From NCBI RefSeq assembly GCF_902497875.1, contig NZ_CABVHY010000003.1:124001-188000 (forward strand): 64,000 nucleotides of DNA, read 5' to 3'. Every line of letters starts with the position of its first letter. The stretch's first letter is position 1. The position numbers and the translations under genes were made by a program. This document shows, piece after piece, positions 1-8,967 of this stretch. This DNA comes from Pseudomonas fluorescens (GTDB taxonomy: Bacteria > Pseudomonadota > Gammaproteobacteria > Pseudomonadales > Pseudomonadaceae). Under the pieces are notes generated by a model that did not search any database, was not told the DNA's origin, and was given only the letters and a program-made list of their open reading frames with translations.

Positions 1-44
1 CCCCGGTATCATCGCGCGCCCTGATACACCCCTGGTAACAACCG

Positions 45-488
45 ATGATGAAGTCCAACCTGATCGCTGCCGCAGAGATCGATCGCCTCGATACCTGGGC
101 CAAGTATTCTGCGCCGATGTGCGGTTCCTGCGTGTCCAGCTGCTGCACGCTGCCGGTCGAGGTCAAGATCAAGGATCTGATCCGTATTGGCATCGTCGAC
201 GAATTCGAGCGCGGCGAGCCAGCGAAGAACATCGCCAAACGCCTGCAGAAGGAAGGGATCGTCGAGCGCTACAACCAGAAGTCCGAGATCTTCACCCTCC
301 AGCGCATGAGTAACAACGATTGCCTGTACCTGGATCGTAAGAGTCGCCTGTGCACTATTTATGAAAAGCGCCCGGATACCTGCCGCAACCACCCGAAAAT
401 CGGGCCGCGGCCGGGGTATTGCGCCTATAAGCCGAAAGAAGTGGCGCGTGAGACCAGCAGCAACCGTCGCACGCTCGAGAAGTTCTGA
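45..488 (+). CDS. YkgJ-family cysteine cluster protein
   Basis: The 147-residue protein carries the spaced cysteines of the YkgJ/CxxCxxCC family: CGSCVSSCC near residues 26-34, then further cysteines at NDCLYL, RLCTIY, DTCRNH and GYCAY. This pattern is thought to bind zinc or an iron-sulfur cluster. The biochemical role of the family is unknown. The N-terminus has two consecutive Met codons at 45 and 48 and either could be the start. There is no signal peptide or membrane segment, so it should be cytosolic. It stands alone ahead of the bidirectional terminator that separates it from typA. The family assignment is firm and the function is not. Confidence 0.85.
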   Translation: MMKSNLIAAAEIDRLDTWAKYSAPMCGSCVSSCCTLPVEVKIKDLIRIGIVDEFERGEPAKNIAKRLQKEGIVERYNQKSEIFTLQRMSNNDCLYLDRKSRLCTIYEKRPDTCRNHPKIGPRPGYCAYKPKEVARETSSNRRTLEKF

Positions 489-619
489 TCCGCAATCTCG
501 CTGCCTGACCCGGCACGGCTCGCCTTTGATCAGCGAGCCGGACAAGGCTAAACCGTGTTGACGGAAAGGCTCAGGGCGTGATGGCGGCAGCCCAAACGAC
601 ATCAAATCCCAGACAAACA

Positions 620-657
620 AAAACGCCCCCGACCTTGCGGTCGGGGGCGTTTTTTTA
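620..657. terminator. Bidirectional Rho-independent terminator between the YkgJ gene and typA
   Basis: A GC-rich perfect stem (ACGCCCCCGACC / GGTCGGGGGCGT) closes a TTGC loop. It is preceded by an A run and followed by seven T, so it works in both directions for the convergent genes. About 85 bases upstream, CGGCTCGC and GCGAGCCG (516-540) form another hairpin without a T run. Confidence 0.9.
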
Positions 658-677
658 AGCCTTAACTAAGTCGAAAC

Positions 678-2498
678 TCAGTTACCGCTTTTCTTGGCAG
701 CGCGGGTACGCTCGCTTTCGCCCAGGATCTTCTTGCGAAGACGGATGGACTTAGGCGTTACTTCACACAATTCGTCTTCTTGTACGAATTCCAGAGCTTG
801 CTCCAGAGTGAAGCGGATAGGCGGAACCAGTGCGATGGTTTCGTCTTTACCGGAAGCACGCATGTTGTCGAGCTTCTTGCCTTTGGTTGGGTTGACGCCC
901 AGGTCGTTGTCGCGGCTGTTGATGCCGACGATTTGACCTTCGTACACGTCTTCGCCGTGGCCCAGGAACAGCTTGCCGCGAGCCTGCAGGGTTTCCAGCG
1001 AGTAAGTCAGAGCCTTACCAGTGGCAACCGAAACCAGCACGCCGTTCTGACGGCCGGACATGTCGCCGGACTTCATCACGTCGTAACGGTCGAAGATCGA
1101 GGTCAGGATGCCTGCACCGGAGGTCAGGGTCAGGAACTCGTTACGGAAACCGATCAAGCCACGAGCCGGGATGTTGTACTCAAGGCGAACGCGGCCTTTG
1201 CCATCCGGAACCATGTTGGTCAGGTCGCCCTTACGGATACCGATCTGTTCCATGATCGCGCCCTGGGATTCTTCCGGCAGGTCGATGGTGACGTTTTCGT
1301 ACGGTTCGTGTTTCACGCCGTCAACCAGACGGATGATCACTTCCGGACGACCAACAGCCATTTCGAAGCCTTCGCGACGCATGGTTTCGATCAGTACCGA
1401 GAGGTGCAGTTCACCACGGCCAGAGACTTTGAACTTGTCGGCGGTGTCGCCTTCTTCAACGCGCAGAGCAACGTTGAACAGCAGTTCCTTGTCCAGACGT
1501 TCCTTGATGTTACGGCTGGTGACGAACTTGCCTTCACGACCGCAGAACGGCGAATCGTTAACCTGGAAGGTCATGGAAACGGTAGGTTCGTCAACGGTCA
1601 GCGGTTTCATCGCTTCGACGTTCAGTGGGTCGCACAGAGTGTCGGAGATGAACAGCTGGTCGAAGCCGCTGATGCAGACGATGTCGCCGGCAGCTGCTTC
1701 TTCAACGTCGATGCGGTGCAGACCGTGGTGACCCATCAGCTTGAGGATACGACCGTTACGGCGCTTGCCGTCAACGTCGATGGCCACAACTTGAGTGTTC
1801 GGCTTGACGCGACCACGAGCGATACGACCAACGCCGATAACACCCAGGAAGCTGTTGTAGTCCAGTGCCGAGATTTGCATCTGGAACGGGCCTTCACGGT
1901 CGACTTTAGGAGCCGGAACGTGGTCAACGATCGCCTGGTACAGCGGCGTCATGTCTTCCGCCATGGCGGTGTGTTCAAGACCGGCAATACCGTTCAGCGC
2001 GGAAGCGTAAACGACTTGGAAGTCCAGCTGCTCTTCAGTAGCGCCCAGGTTGTCGAACAGGTCGAAGATCTGATCCAGAACCCAATCCGGACGTGCACCT
2101 GGACGGTCAACCTTGTTGATCACCACGATTGGACGCAGGCCAGCCTGGAAGGCCTTCTGGGTCACAAAGCGGGTTTGCGGCATAGGGCCGTCTTGAGCGT
2201 CAACCAGCAGCAGAACGGAGTCAACCATCGACATTACGCGTTCTACTTCGCCGCCGAAGTCGGCGTGGCCCGGGGTATCCACGATGTTGATGTGGTAGCC
2301 GTTCCAGTTGATGGCGGTGTTTTTCGCCAGAATGGTAATACCGCGCTCTTTCTCCTGGTCGTTGGAGTCCATCACGCGCTCGTCGTTGAGCTCGTTGCGC
2401 TCCAGGGTGCCGGATTGACGCAAGAGTTTGTCTACCAGGGTGGTCTTACCATGGTCAACGTGAGCAATGATGGCGATGTTGCGTAGATTTTCGATCAC
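678..2498 (-). CDS. typA: Ribosome-associated GTPase TypA/BipA
   Basis: TypA is a translational GTPase of the EF-G/LepA superfamily. It binds the ribosome and affects stress adaptation and 50S assembly. The G1 motif AHVDHGKT, the switch region with ERGITI, the DTPGHADF G3 motif and the NKVDRP G4 motif are all present, followed by the EF-G-like domains and the TypA-specific C-terminus. I take the GTG at 2498 ([10 protein letters not shown]) as the start because family members begin at exactly this [10 protein letters not shown] sequence, giving 606 residues. The frame stays open to an ATG at 2549, which would add 17 residues unlike the family. Neither start has a strong Shine-Dalgarno sequence. 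The gene is transcribed in the same direction as thiI, about 90 bases downstream of it. Confidence 0.95.
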   Translation of the reverse strand: MIENLRNIAIIAHVDHGKTTLVDKLLRQSGTLERNELNDERVMDSNDQEKERGITILAKNTAINWNGYHINIVDTPGHADFGGEVERVMSMVDSVLLLVDAQDGPMPQTRFVTQKAFQAGLRPIVVINKVDRPGARPDWVLDQIFDLFDNLGATEEQLDFQVVYASALNGIAGLEHTAMAEDMTPLYQAIVDHVPAPKVDREGPFQMQISALDYNSFLGVIGVGRIARGRVKPNTQVVAIDVDGKRRNGRILKLMGHHGLHRIDVEEAAAGDIVCISGFDQLFISDTLCDPLNVEAMKPLTVDEPTVSMTFQVNDSPFCGREGKFVTSRNIKERLDKELLFNVALRVEEGDTADKFKVSGRGELHLSVLIETMRREGFEMAVGRPEVIIRLVDGVKHEPYENVTIDLPEESQGAIMEQIGIRKGDLTNMVPDGKGRVRLEYNIPARGLIGFRNEFLTLTSGAGILTSIFDRYDVMKSGDMSGRQNGVLVSVATGKALTYSLETLQARGKLFLGHGEDVYEGQIVGINSRDNDLGVNPTKGKKLDNMRASGKDETIALVPPIRFTLEQALEFVQEDELCEVTPKSIRLRKKILGESERTRAAKKSGN

Positions 2499-2637
2499 TT
2501 GTGTATCTCGATCAGAGGATTCGGTGTGCTGACAAGTCTTGGCAGCCATTTACAGTAGAGTCCGGCAAAGCCGTTACAGCTTGACGGCGGCGTCGGGGGG
2601 CCGGTGACGCAGGCCACAGGCATACAGCCCCGGGCTC

Positions 2638-4092
2638 TTAGCTCGGTCGATAAACGCGCACATTGGCATGCCCCTCACTGAGCAAATGGTGGGCATGCAG
2701 GCGACTCATCACGCCTTTGTCGCAATACAACAGGTACTGGCGAGTAGGGTCCAGTTCCTTGAAACGAGCGTTCAATGCATAAAACGGCATCGCTTGTACC
2801 TCGATGCCAGGCAGCTCCAGCGGCTCGTCGTCCTGAGCATCCGGGTGACGGATGTCGATCACGATTTGACCGGCCAGTGCTTCACTGACTTCTTCGACCT
2901 GCAAATCCTGGCCCAATTCATCGATAACCCGATCGATCGGCACCAGTTTGGCGTTCTCGAGCGCACGCTCGAGCACCGCCATATCGAACTGTTGTTCTTC
3001 ATACTCCACGCGGTTGCGCTTGGCGTGGGTCTTGGGGTTGACCGAAATCACCCCGCAATATTCCGGCATATGCTTGGCGAAATCGGCAGTGCCGATCTCG
3101 TTGGCCAGATCAATGATGTCCTGCTTGTGACTGGCGATCAGCGGTCGCAGCACCAGCTTCTCGGTTACGCAGTCGATCACCGAGAGATTCGGCAGCGTCT
3201 GGCTGGACACCTGGGAGATCGCCTCACCGGTAACCAGCGCATCGATTTCCAGCCGATCGGCAATTCTTGAAGCCGCGCGCAACATCATACGCTTCAATAC
3301 TACGCCCATATGACTGTTATCGACTTTACCGAGAATTTCTCCGAGCACTTCCTCGAACGGTACGCTGACGAACAGCACTCGCTGGGAGCTGCCGTACTTC
3401 TTCCAGATATAGTGCGCAACTTCCATCACGCCCAGCTCGTGGGCACGCCCGCCCAGGTTGAAGAAGCAGAAATGGCTCATCAACCCGCGACGCATGATCT
3501 GGTAGGCCGCCACCGTCGAATCGAAACCGCCGGACATCAGCACAAGTGTCTGTTCCAGGGCTCCCAGCGGATAACCGCCGATGCTGTTGTGCTGACTGTG
3601 GATCACAAACAACCGTTGGTCGCGAATTTCCATCCGCACTTCGATTTCCGGCTCTTTTAAAGAGATTCCGGCGGCACCGCACTGACGACGCAGCTGGCTA
3701 CCGACGTATTTCTCGATTTCCATCGAAGTAAATTCGTGCTTGCCGGCGCGTTTACAGCGCACAGAAAAAATCTTGCCCGCCAAGGCATCACCGAAATGCT
3801 GTTTGCACTTGGCGACGATGTCGTCGAAGTCGCCCAACGGGTACTCGTCAACCTGCAGGAAATGCGCGATGCCCGGCATGCAGCTCAGGCGATCCATCAT
3901 GTCCTTCAAGGCTTTCGGCTCGCTGACGCGGGTTTCCATCACGAGATTGTCCCACACACCGTTCACCACCACAGCCGGGTCCAGATCGCGGAGCACGGCA
4001 CGGATGTTTTTGGCCAACTGGCGGATGAAACGCATCCGTACCGGGCGGCTCTTGATGATGATCTCTGGGAAGACTTTTACGATTAGTTTCAT
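2638..4092 (-). CDS. thiI: tRNA 4-thiouridine sulfurtransferase ThiI
   Basis: ThiI transfers sulfur to U8 of tRNA to make 4-thiouridine and, in many bacteria, supplies sulfur for the thiamine thiazole. The protein has 484 residues when started at [10 protein letters not shown] (4092). The order is an N-terminal ferredoxin-like/THUMP region, a PP-loop ATP pyrophosphatase motif SGGFDS at residues 187-192, and a C-terminal rhodanese domain with the sulfur-carrying Cys457 in YCDKG. The rhodanese extension matches the long enterobacterial form. The frame is open for 21 more residues upstream, but these do not look like family sequence. It lies divergent from glnA, and the 330-base gap carries the glnA control region. 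Confidence 0.95.
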   Translation of the reverse strand: MKLIVKVFPEIIIKSRPVRMRFIRQLAKNIRAVLRDLDPAVVVNGVWDNLVMETRVSEPKALKDMMDRLSCMPGIAHFLQVDEYPLGDFDDIVAKCKQHFGDALAGKIFSVRCKRAGKHEFTSMEIEKYVGSQLRRQCGAAGISLKEPEIEVRMEIRDQRLFVIHSQHNSIGGYPLGALEQTLVLMSGGFDSTVAAYQIMRRGLMSHFCFFNLGGRAHELGVMEVAHYIWKKYGSSQRVLFVSVPFEEVLGEILGKVDNSHMGVVLKRMMLRAASRIADRLEIDALVTGEAISQVSSQTLPNLSVIDCVTEKLVLRPLIASHKQDIIDLANEIGTADFAKHMPEYCGVISVNPKTHAKRNRVEYEEQQFDMAVLERALENAKLVPIDRVIDELGQDLQVEEVSEALAGQIVIDIRHPDAQDDEPLELPGIEVQAMPFYALNARFKELDPTRQYLLYCDKGVMSRLHAHHLLSEGHANVRVYRPS

Positions 4093-4189
4093 GGAAACAG
4101 CGCGCGAAGGGCCAGCCGAAAAAGGGGGGCGCGGATTATAGCGGAAATTGCTCAAGGTTTAACCAGTTAATGTGCAGATGGTTTTGTGC

Positions 4190-4235
4190 GCACTGAAATA
4201 GGGCGATTATGCTTTTGCGCGCAACATTTCAGTGC
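4190..4235 (+). promoter_or_regulatory. Two NtrC-type sites upstream of glnA
   Basis: GCACTGAAATAGGGC (4190-4204) and GCAACATTTCAGTGC (4221-4235) each fit the 15-base GCAC-N7-GTGC NtrC dyad with one mismatch. Their centres are 31 bases apart, close to three helical turns. They sit about 107 and 138 bases upstream of the start predicted from the sigma-54 element. That is nearly the same geometry as the enhancer sites of Escherichia coli glnAp2. The site match is seen in the sequence, and binding by NtrC is inferred. Confidence 0.75.
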
Positions 4236-4308
4236 GTAAACTTTCCGAATTTTCCCGTTTGTACCTTTATATGCGTGAGTTTGGGGCAAAAAACCCAAGT
4301 CGGGGCAC

Positions 4309-4324
4309 TGGCATGCAATTTGCT
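4309..4324 (+). promoter_or_regulatory. Sigma-54 promoter of glnA
   Basis: TGGCATGCAATTTGCT matches the TGGCACG-N4-TTGCW sigma-54 consensus with one mismatch and has the correct GG to GC spacing. The expected start is about 12 bases past the GC, near 4335, leaving a leader of about 90 bases before glnA. Confidence 0.85.
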
Positions 4325-4423
4325 CCCTTGTGAGGCAGGTTGCCTTGGCAGAGTATTCGCGCCGGCATCACCCACATTCTAAGGGCACTCCACTACTAGC
4401 CCGAAGCCACCCCGGAGGACACT

Positions 4424-5830
4424 ATGTCGAAGTCGGTTCAACTCATCAAAGATCATGACGTCAAATGGATTGATCTGCGCTTCACTGACACCAAAGGCAC
4501 TCAGCACCACGTGACCATGCCAGCTCGCGATGCGCTGGATGAAGCTTTCTTCGAAGAAGGCAAAATGTTCGACGGCTCCTCCATCGCCGGCTGGAAAGGC
4601 ATCGAAGCCTCCGACATGATCCTGATGCCGGACGACTCCACTGCCGTCCTCGACCCGTTCACCGAAGAGCCGACCCTGATCCTGGTTTGCGACGTGATCG
4701 AACCTTCGACCATGCAAGGCTATGACCGTGACCCACGCGCCATCGCCAAGCGCGCCGAGGAATACCTGAAGTCCACCGGTATCGGCGACACCGTATTCGT
4801 AGGCCCGGAGCCTGAGTTCTTCATCTTCGACGAAGTGAAGTTCAAGTCCGACATCTCCGGTTCGATGTTCAAAATCTTCTCCGAACAAGGCTCGTGGATG
4901 TCCGACCAGGACGTCGAAGGCGGCAACCGCGGTCACCGTCCAGGCGTGAAAGGCGGCTATTTCCCGGTTCCTCCGTTTGACCATGACCACGAAATCCGTA
5001 CTTCCATGTGCAACGCCATGGAAGAAATGGGCCTGGTCATCGAAGTTCACCACCACGAAGTGGCGACTGCTGGCCAGAACGAAATCGGCGTCAAGTTCAA
5101 CACCCTGGTAGCCAAGGCTGACGAAGTTCAGACCCTGAAATACTGCGTGCACAACGTTGCCGACGCTTACGGCCGCACCGCGACCTTCATGCCTAAGCCG
5201 CTGTATGGCGATAACGGTTCGGGTATGCACGTTCACCTGTCTATCTCCAAAGATGGCAAGAACACCTTTGCTGGCGAAGGTTATGCCGGCCTGTCCGATA
5301 CCGCCCTGTTCTTCATCGGCGGCATCATCAAGCACGGTAAGGCACTGAACGGTTTCACCAACCCGTCGACCAACTCCTACAAGCGTCTGGTCCCAGGTTT
5401 TGAAGCTCCGGTAATGCTGGCCTACTCGGCTCGCAACCGTTCCGCTTCGATCCGTATTCCTTACGTGTCCAGCCCTAAAGCTCGCCGTATCGAAGCTCGC
5501 TTCCCGGATCCGGCAGCCAACCCGTACCTGGGCTTCGCTGCACTGTTGATGGCTGGCCTGGACGGCATCCAGAACAAGATCCACCCAGGCGACGCGGCTG
5601 ACAAAAACCTGTATGACCTGCCGCCTGAAGAGGCGAAAGAGATCCCACAAGTTTGCGGCAGCCTGAAAGAAGCCCTGGAAGAGCTGGACAAAGGTCGTGC
5701 ATTCCTGACCAAAGGCGGTGTTTTCAGCGATGACTTCATCGATGCTTACATCGCTCTGAAAAGCGAAGAAGAAATCAAGGTTCGCACCTTCGTACACCCA
5801 CTGGAATACGAGCTGTACTACAGCTGCTAA
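4424..5830 (+). CDS. glnA: Type I glutamine synthetase
   Basis: Glutamine synthetase makes glutamine from glutamate, ammonia and ATP. It is the main entry of ammonia at low nitrogen. The 468-residue protein has the type I landmarks: the DGSSIAGW loop, the metal-binding [10 protein letters not shown], the GSGMHVH segment, NRSASIRIP, and the adenylylation-site tyrosine in NLYDLPPEE at position 397. That tyrosine means activity is likely tuned by GlnE adenylylation. An AGGAC-type ribosome site sits just before the ATG (ggaggacactATG). The sigma-54 and NtrC elements upstream and the nearby ntrBC genes show nitrogen control. Identification is certain. Confidence 0.99.
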   Translation: MSKSVQLIKDHDVKWIDLRFTDTKGTQHHVTMPARDALDEAFFEEGKMFDGSSIAGWKGIEASDMILMPDDSTAVLDPFTEEPTLILVCDVIEPSTMQGYDRDPRAIAKRAEEYLKSTGIGDTVFVGPEPEFFIFDEVKFKSDISGSMFKIFSEQGSWMSDQDVEGGNRGHRPGVKGGYFPVPPFDHDHEIRTSMCNAMEEMGLVIEVHHHEVATAGQNEIGVKFNTLVAKADEVQTLKYCVHNVADAYGRTATFMPKPLYGDNGSGMHVHLSISKDGKNTFAGEGYAGLSDTALFFIGGIIKHGKALNGFTNPSTNSYKRLVPGFEAPVMLAYSARNRSASIRIPYVSSPKARRIEARFPDPAANPYLGFAALLMAGLDGIQNKIHPGDAADKNLYDLPPEEAKEIPQVCGSLKEALEELDKGRAFLTKGGVFSDDFIDAYIALKSEEEIKVRTFVHPLEYELYYSC

Positions 5831-5860
5831 TCCAGTAACGCTTGCGCAAGCGGCGTAACA

Positions 5861-5887
5861 GAGGCCTCCTTCGGGAGGCCTTTTTTG
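5861..5887 (+). terminator. Rho-independent terminator of glnA
   Basis: AGGCCTCC-TTCG-GGAGGCCT stem with a stable TTCG loop followed by a run of T, 31 bases after the glnA stop codon. Confidence 0.92.
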
Positions 5888-6021
5888 TGGGCAATTTCTG
5901 ACAGCTGATCGCACCCCATCCTCCGGCACTCACAGCCCCCTCTGGCATCAACGCAATTGCATTGCACGTAGCCTGACAGCACTCATTGGAGTCATCACGC
6001 CCCCCTGCAGAGGATAGAGCC

Positions 6022-6447
6022 ATGAAAAAACCCGCCCCCGCCAGAACCTTGCTCGTCGCGCTCGCTTGCCTGCTCACGCTGGGCTGCAGCAATACCAATG
6101 CAAAGCCCGGGATCGAAAAGGAAGTCTTGCTGCAGAGCTCCTCCTCCTGGGATGGAACGCCCTATGCCTCCTATCCCCAAGGCAGCCCCGAACTGACCCT
6201 GCTCAAATTGAAGATACCTGCCAACACCGAACTAAAGTGGCACACTCATCCGATCCCCAATGCGGCTTATATCCTCGCCGGAGAGCTCACCGTCGAAGCC
6301 AGGGACAGTGGTCAGACCCGGGTACTCAAACAAGGGCAGACCCTGGCCGAAATGGTCAACACGGTGCATCGCGGCAAAACCGGCGACAGCCCGGTAGAAC
6401 TCATAGTGTTCTATGCTGGCAGCCCGGGCATTGCGCTGTCGGAGTAA
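6022..6447 (+). CDS. Cupin-domain lipoprotein
   Basis: The 141-residue product starts with a lipoprotein signal: two lysines, a hydrophobic stretch and the lipobox LTLGC. It should therefore be lipid-anchored after the cysteine near residue 22. The rest is a small double-stranded beta-helix (cupin). Its metal motif is partly visible as KWHTHPIPNAAYILAGELTV and later NTVHRG. The residue after the lipobox Cys is Ser, which favours outer-membrane sorting. I start at ATG 6022 because GAGGATAGAG precedes it; the frame is open 36 bases further upstream without a good ribosome site. The substrate cannot be told from the sequence. Confidence 0.85.
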   Translation: MKKPAPARTLLVALACLLTLGCSNTNAKPGIEKEVLLQSSSSWDGTPYASYPQGSPELTLLKLKIPANTELKWHTHPIPNAAYILAGELTVEARDSGQTRVLKQGQTLAEMVNTVHRGKTGDSPVELIVFYAGSPGIALSE

Positions 6448-6473
6448 CTTGTTCAATCCATCGGGAAGCCTGA

Positions 6474-6995
6474 ATGCGGCCGTTTTTACTGTTTCTGCTT
6501 TTGCCCCTGGCCTTCTCGGCGACGGCGCAGATCTACAAATACACCGATGCCAATGGCAACACTGCCTATAGCAATCAGCCGCCCGACGGCACCCGGAGCC
6601 AGGCCGTTGACTTGCCGCCACTCAATAGCGTCGAGCGTCAGCCGCCTGCCCTGCCACACGCCAGCCCGGCACAAAACGCCCGTCAGCAAGACGATAGTGT
6701 CGCTGCATATGAGGTATTGGAGTTGACCGGGTTACCCAGCGAAGAAGCCCTGCGTGCCAACAATGGCACCTTCACCGTGGGTGTTGCGCTGCAACCGCGC
6801 CTGCAAGGCGAGCATCGCCTGCGTCTGCTGCTGGACGACCAGCCCTATGGTCAGCCGAGCAACGTGCCACGCTTGCAACTGGTGAACATCGATCGTGGCG
6901 AACACCGACTGGCGGTACAGGTACTGGATGGAGAGCGAGTTGTGCAACAAAGCCCGACCGCCACTTTTACCGTGCAACGGGTGCATAAGCCTTGA
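6474..6995 (+). CDS. DUF4124-domain periplasmic protein
   Basis: A 173-residue protein with a cleavable signal peptide (hydrophobic residues 3-15, then SATAQ) and the short DUF4124 module that follows it (IYKYTDANGNTAYSNQPP). The C-terminal half, with the pattern RLRLLLDDQPYG and LVNIDRGEHRLAVQVLDG, is repeated in the next gene, so the two are paralogues made by tandem duplication. Its stop overlaps the start of that gene (TGATG), so the pair is translationally coupled. In other pseudomonads similar genes also lie between glnA and ntrB. Function is unknown; an envelope location is inferred from the signal peptide. Confidence 0.85.
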   Translation: MRPFLLFLLLPLAFSATAQIYKYTDANGNTAYSNQPPDGTRSQAVDLPPLNSVERQPPALPHASPAQNARQQDDSVAAYEVLELTGLPSEEALRANNGTFTVGVALQPRLQGEHRLRLLLDDQPYGQPSNVPRLQLVNIDRGEHRLAVQVLDGERVVQQSPTATFTVQRVHKP

Positions 6996-7621
6996 TGCCT
7001 TTCACGGGTGCACTGGCGCTCTGCCTGCTGCTGATCGCCCTTCCGGCCACAGCCGAGGTCTACACCTATATCGACGCTCAAGGGAATCGGGTCTTCACCG
7101 ACCAACCTCAACCGGGTAATGCCAAACGCGTTCAATTAGCTCCGGGCAATCGTATGTCGGCAAACCCGAACGGAGCAGCCCCGAAGCCATCCGCCAGCAA
7201 GCCCCAGGACAAACCGCTCTTCCACTATCAGATGCTGCGGGTTCTGGTGCCGGACCCAGACGCCACGGTACGCAGTACCCAGGGCGAGTTGATTGTCAGC
7301 GTCACCAATGAACCCGGCCTGCAACGTGGTCACCGCTATCGCTTGATACTGGACGGCCAACCGACCGCCGCTCCGGGCCCCAGCCCGGTATTCGCCTTGA
7401 GCAATATCGACCGTGGCACCCACCACCTGGCAGTGGAAATTCTCGATGAGCAAGGGCGAATCGTCGAGCGAACAGCCAATCAGCCTTTCCATATGCTGCG
7501 TATGTCCCTGGCGCAGAAACGCCAGGTCAAACCTTGCAGCCTTGTCGATTACGGCCAGCGTCCGGAATGTCCTTTGGCGGACAAACCTGAAGAAGAAAAA
7601 AGCATTTTTTCAATCTTCTAA
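6995..7621 (+). CDS. DUF4124-domain periplasmic protein, paralogue of the preceding gene
   Basis: A 208-residue protein with a signal peptide (LALCLLLIALPATAE), a DUF4124 module (VYTYIDAQGNRVFTDQPQPG) and a C-terminal beta-rich domain with RYRLILDGQP and SNIDRGTHHLAVEILDEQG. Those segments align with the upstream paralogue. It ends with a short Cys-containing tail (KPCSLVDYGQRPECPL), so a disulfide is possible. I use ATG 6995, which shares a base with the upstream stop codon; a TTG at 6992 would add one residue. No terminator is evident before the ntrB control region. Function unknown. Confidence 0.85.
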   Translation: MPFTGALALCLLLIALPATAEVYTYIDAQGNRVFTDQPQPGNAKRVQLAPGNRMSANPNGAAPKPSASKPQDKPLFHYQMLRVLVPDPDATVRSTQGELIVSVTNEPGLQRGHRYRLILDGQPTAAPGPSPVFALSNIDRGTHHLAVEILDEQGRIVERTANQPFHMLRMSLAQKRQVKPCSLVDYGQRPECPLADKPEEEKSIFSIF

Positions 7622-7638
7622 ACGCCCTTCAGGTTTTC

Positions 7639-7653
7639 GCACTATATTGGTGC
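7639..7653 (+). promoter_or_regulatory. NtrC site upstream of ntrB (perfect dyad)
   Basis: GCACTATATTGGTGC is a perfect GCAC-N7-GTGC NtrC dyad. It lies just after the stop of the preceding gene and about 160 bases upstream of the start predicted for the ntrBC sigma-54 promoter. This suggests autoregulation of ntrBC. Confidence 0.85.
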
Positions 7654-7780
7654 GATTAGTTGCACTCCGATCACTGATCAACCCATTTTGGTTCGAAAAT
7701 ACCCGGCTGAGCAGGCATAACGCCACGCAATCGAGCTTAAAACGCCCGTTTCAGGGGTTTAGCGCTTCTTTTCGGAGCCT

Positions 7781-7796
7781 TGGTTTGGTTTTTGCA
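7781..7796 (+). promoter_or_regulatory. Sigma-54 promoter of ntrBC
   Basis: TGGTTTGGTTTTTGCA keeps the invariant GG and GC of the -24/-12 element at the right spacing and the TTGCA -12 box. The C-A-C following the GG is replaced by T. The expected start is near 7807, about 75 bases before ntrB. Confidence 0.7.
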
Positions 7797-7881
7797 TTTT
7801 CCTTGTATCAGCGCTTAATTCGCGCGCGCAATCCGGGACCGGTCTCGATTGCTCCGCTTCAAAAGAGGTCAAAATTCACTC

Positions 7882-8967
7882 ATGACCATCAGCGACGCAC
7901 TGCACCGTTTGCTACTCGACAACCTGACCACCGCAACCATCCTGCTCAACGCCGAGCTGCGCCTTGAGTACATGAACCCTGCGGCGGAAATGCTGCTGGC
8001 CATCAGTGGCCAGCGCAGTCATGGGCAATTCATCAGCGAGCTGTTCACCGAATCAGCCGAAGCCCTGAGCTCCTTGCGCCAGGCCGTCGAGCAGGCGCAT
8101 CCATTCACCAAACGCGAAGCGATGCTCACCGCCCTGACCGGCCAGACCCTGACCGTCGATTACGCGGTAACGCCGATTCTCAGCGATGGCGCCACCCTGC
8201 TGCTGTTGGAAGTCCACCCCCGTGACCGTTTGCTGCGGATCACCAAGGAGGAGGCCCAGCTGTCCAAACAGGAAACCAGCAAGATGCTGGTGCGCGGCCT
8301 GGCCCACGAGATCAAGAACCCCCTCGGCGGGATTCGCGGCGCTGCCCAACTACTGGCCCGCGAGCTGCCGGAAGATAGCCTCAGGGACTACACTAACGTC
8401 ATCATCGAAGAGGCTGATCGCCTGCGTAACCTGGTGGATCGCATGCTCGGCTCGAACAAGTTGCCGTCACTGGCGATGACCAATATCCATGAAGTGCTCG
8501 AACGCGTGGGCAGTCTGGTGGAAGCCGAAAGCCAGGGCTGCATCACTTTGGTGCGCGACTACGACCCGAGCATTCCCGATGTCTTGATCGACCGCGAGCA
8601 GATGATCCAGGCGGTGCTCAACATTGTGCGCAATGCCATGCAGGCCATCAGCAGCCAGAACGAATTGCGCCTGGGCCGTATCAGCCTGCGCACCCGCGCG
8701 ATGCGCCAGTTCACCATCGGCCATGTGCGCCATCGCCTGGTGACCAAGATCGAAATCATCGACAACGGCCCGGGAATTCCCGCCGAACTGCAAGAAACCA
8801 TCTTCTTTCCAATGGTCAGCGGCCGCCCGGACGGTACCGGGCTGGGCCTGGCCATTACTCAGAACATCATCAGCCAGCACCAGGGCCTGATCGAATGTGA
8901 CAGCCATCCTGGCCACACCACGTTCTCGATCTTTCTGCCACTGGAACAAGGAGCCCCATCGACATGA
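7882..8967 (+). CDS. ntrB: Nitrogen regulation sensor histidine kinase NtrB
   Basis: NtrB autophosphorylates and then phosphorylates or dephosphorylates NtrC, under PII control, according to glutamine status. The 361-residue protein has an N-terminal PAS domain (about 10-110), the H-box VRGLAHEIKNPLGG with the phospho-His at 142, then N, G1 (IDNGPGIP) and G2 (GTGLGLAI) boxes. There are no membrane segments, as expected for this soluble kinase. AGAGGTC precedes the ATG at 7882; the frame is open 11 codons further upstream without family similarity. The stop overlaps the ntrC start by four bases (ATGA), so the two are one operon. Confidence 0.97.
   Translation: MTISDALHRLLLDNLTTATILLNAELRLEYMNPAAEMLLAISGQRSHGQFISELFTESAEALSSLRQAVEQAHPFTKREAMLTALTGQTLTVDYAVTPILSDGATLLLLEVHPRDRLLRITKEEAQLSKQETSKMLVRGLAHEIKNPLGGIRGAAQLLARELPEDSLRDYTNVIIEEADRLRNLVDRMLGSNKLPSLAMTNIHEVLERVGSLVEAESQGCITLVRDYDPSIPDVLIDREQMIQAVLNIVRNAMQAISSQNELRLGRISLRTRAMRQFTIGHVRHRLVTKIEIIDNGPGIPAELQETIFFPMVSGRPDGTGLGLAITQNIISQHQGLIECDSHPGHTTFSIFLPLEQGAPST

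Noticed and set aside
780..2486. 568-residue open frame opposite typA
   Set aside because: It lies fully antisense to a certain gene and reads as low-complexity Val/Asp/Gln/Ala protein; typical shadow frame in GC-rich DNA.
4379..5929. 516-residue open frame opposite glnA
   Set aside because: Antisense shadow of glutamine synthetase with no domain pattern.
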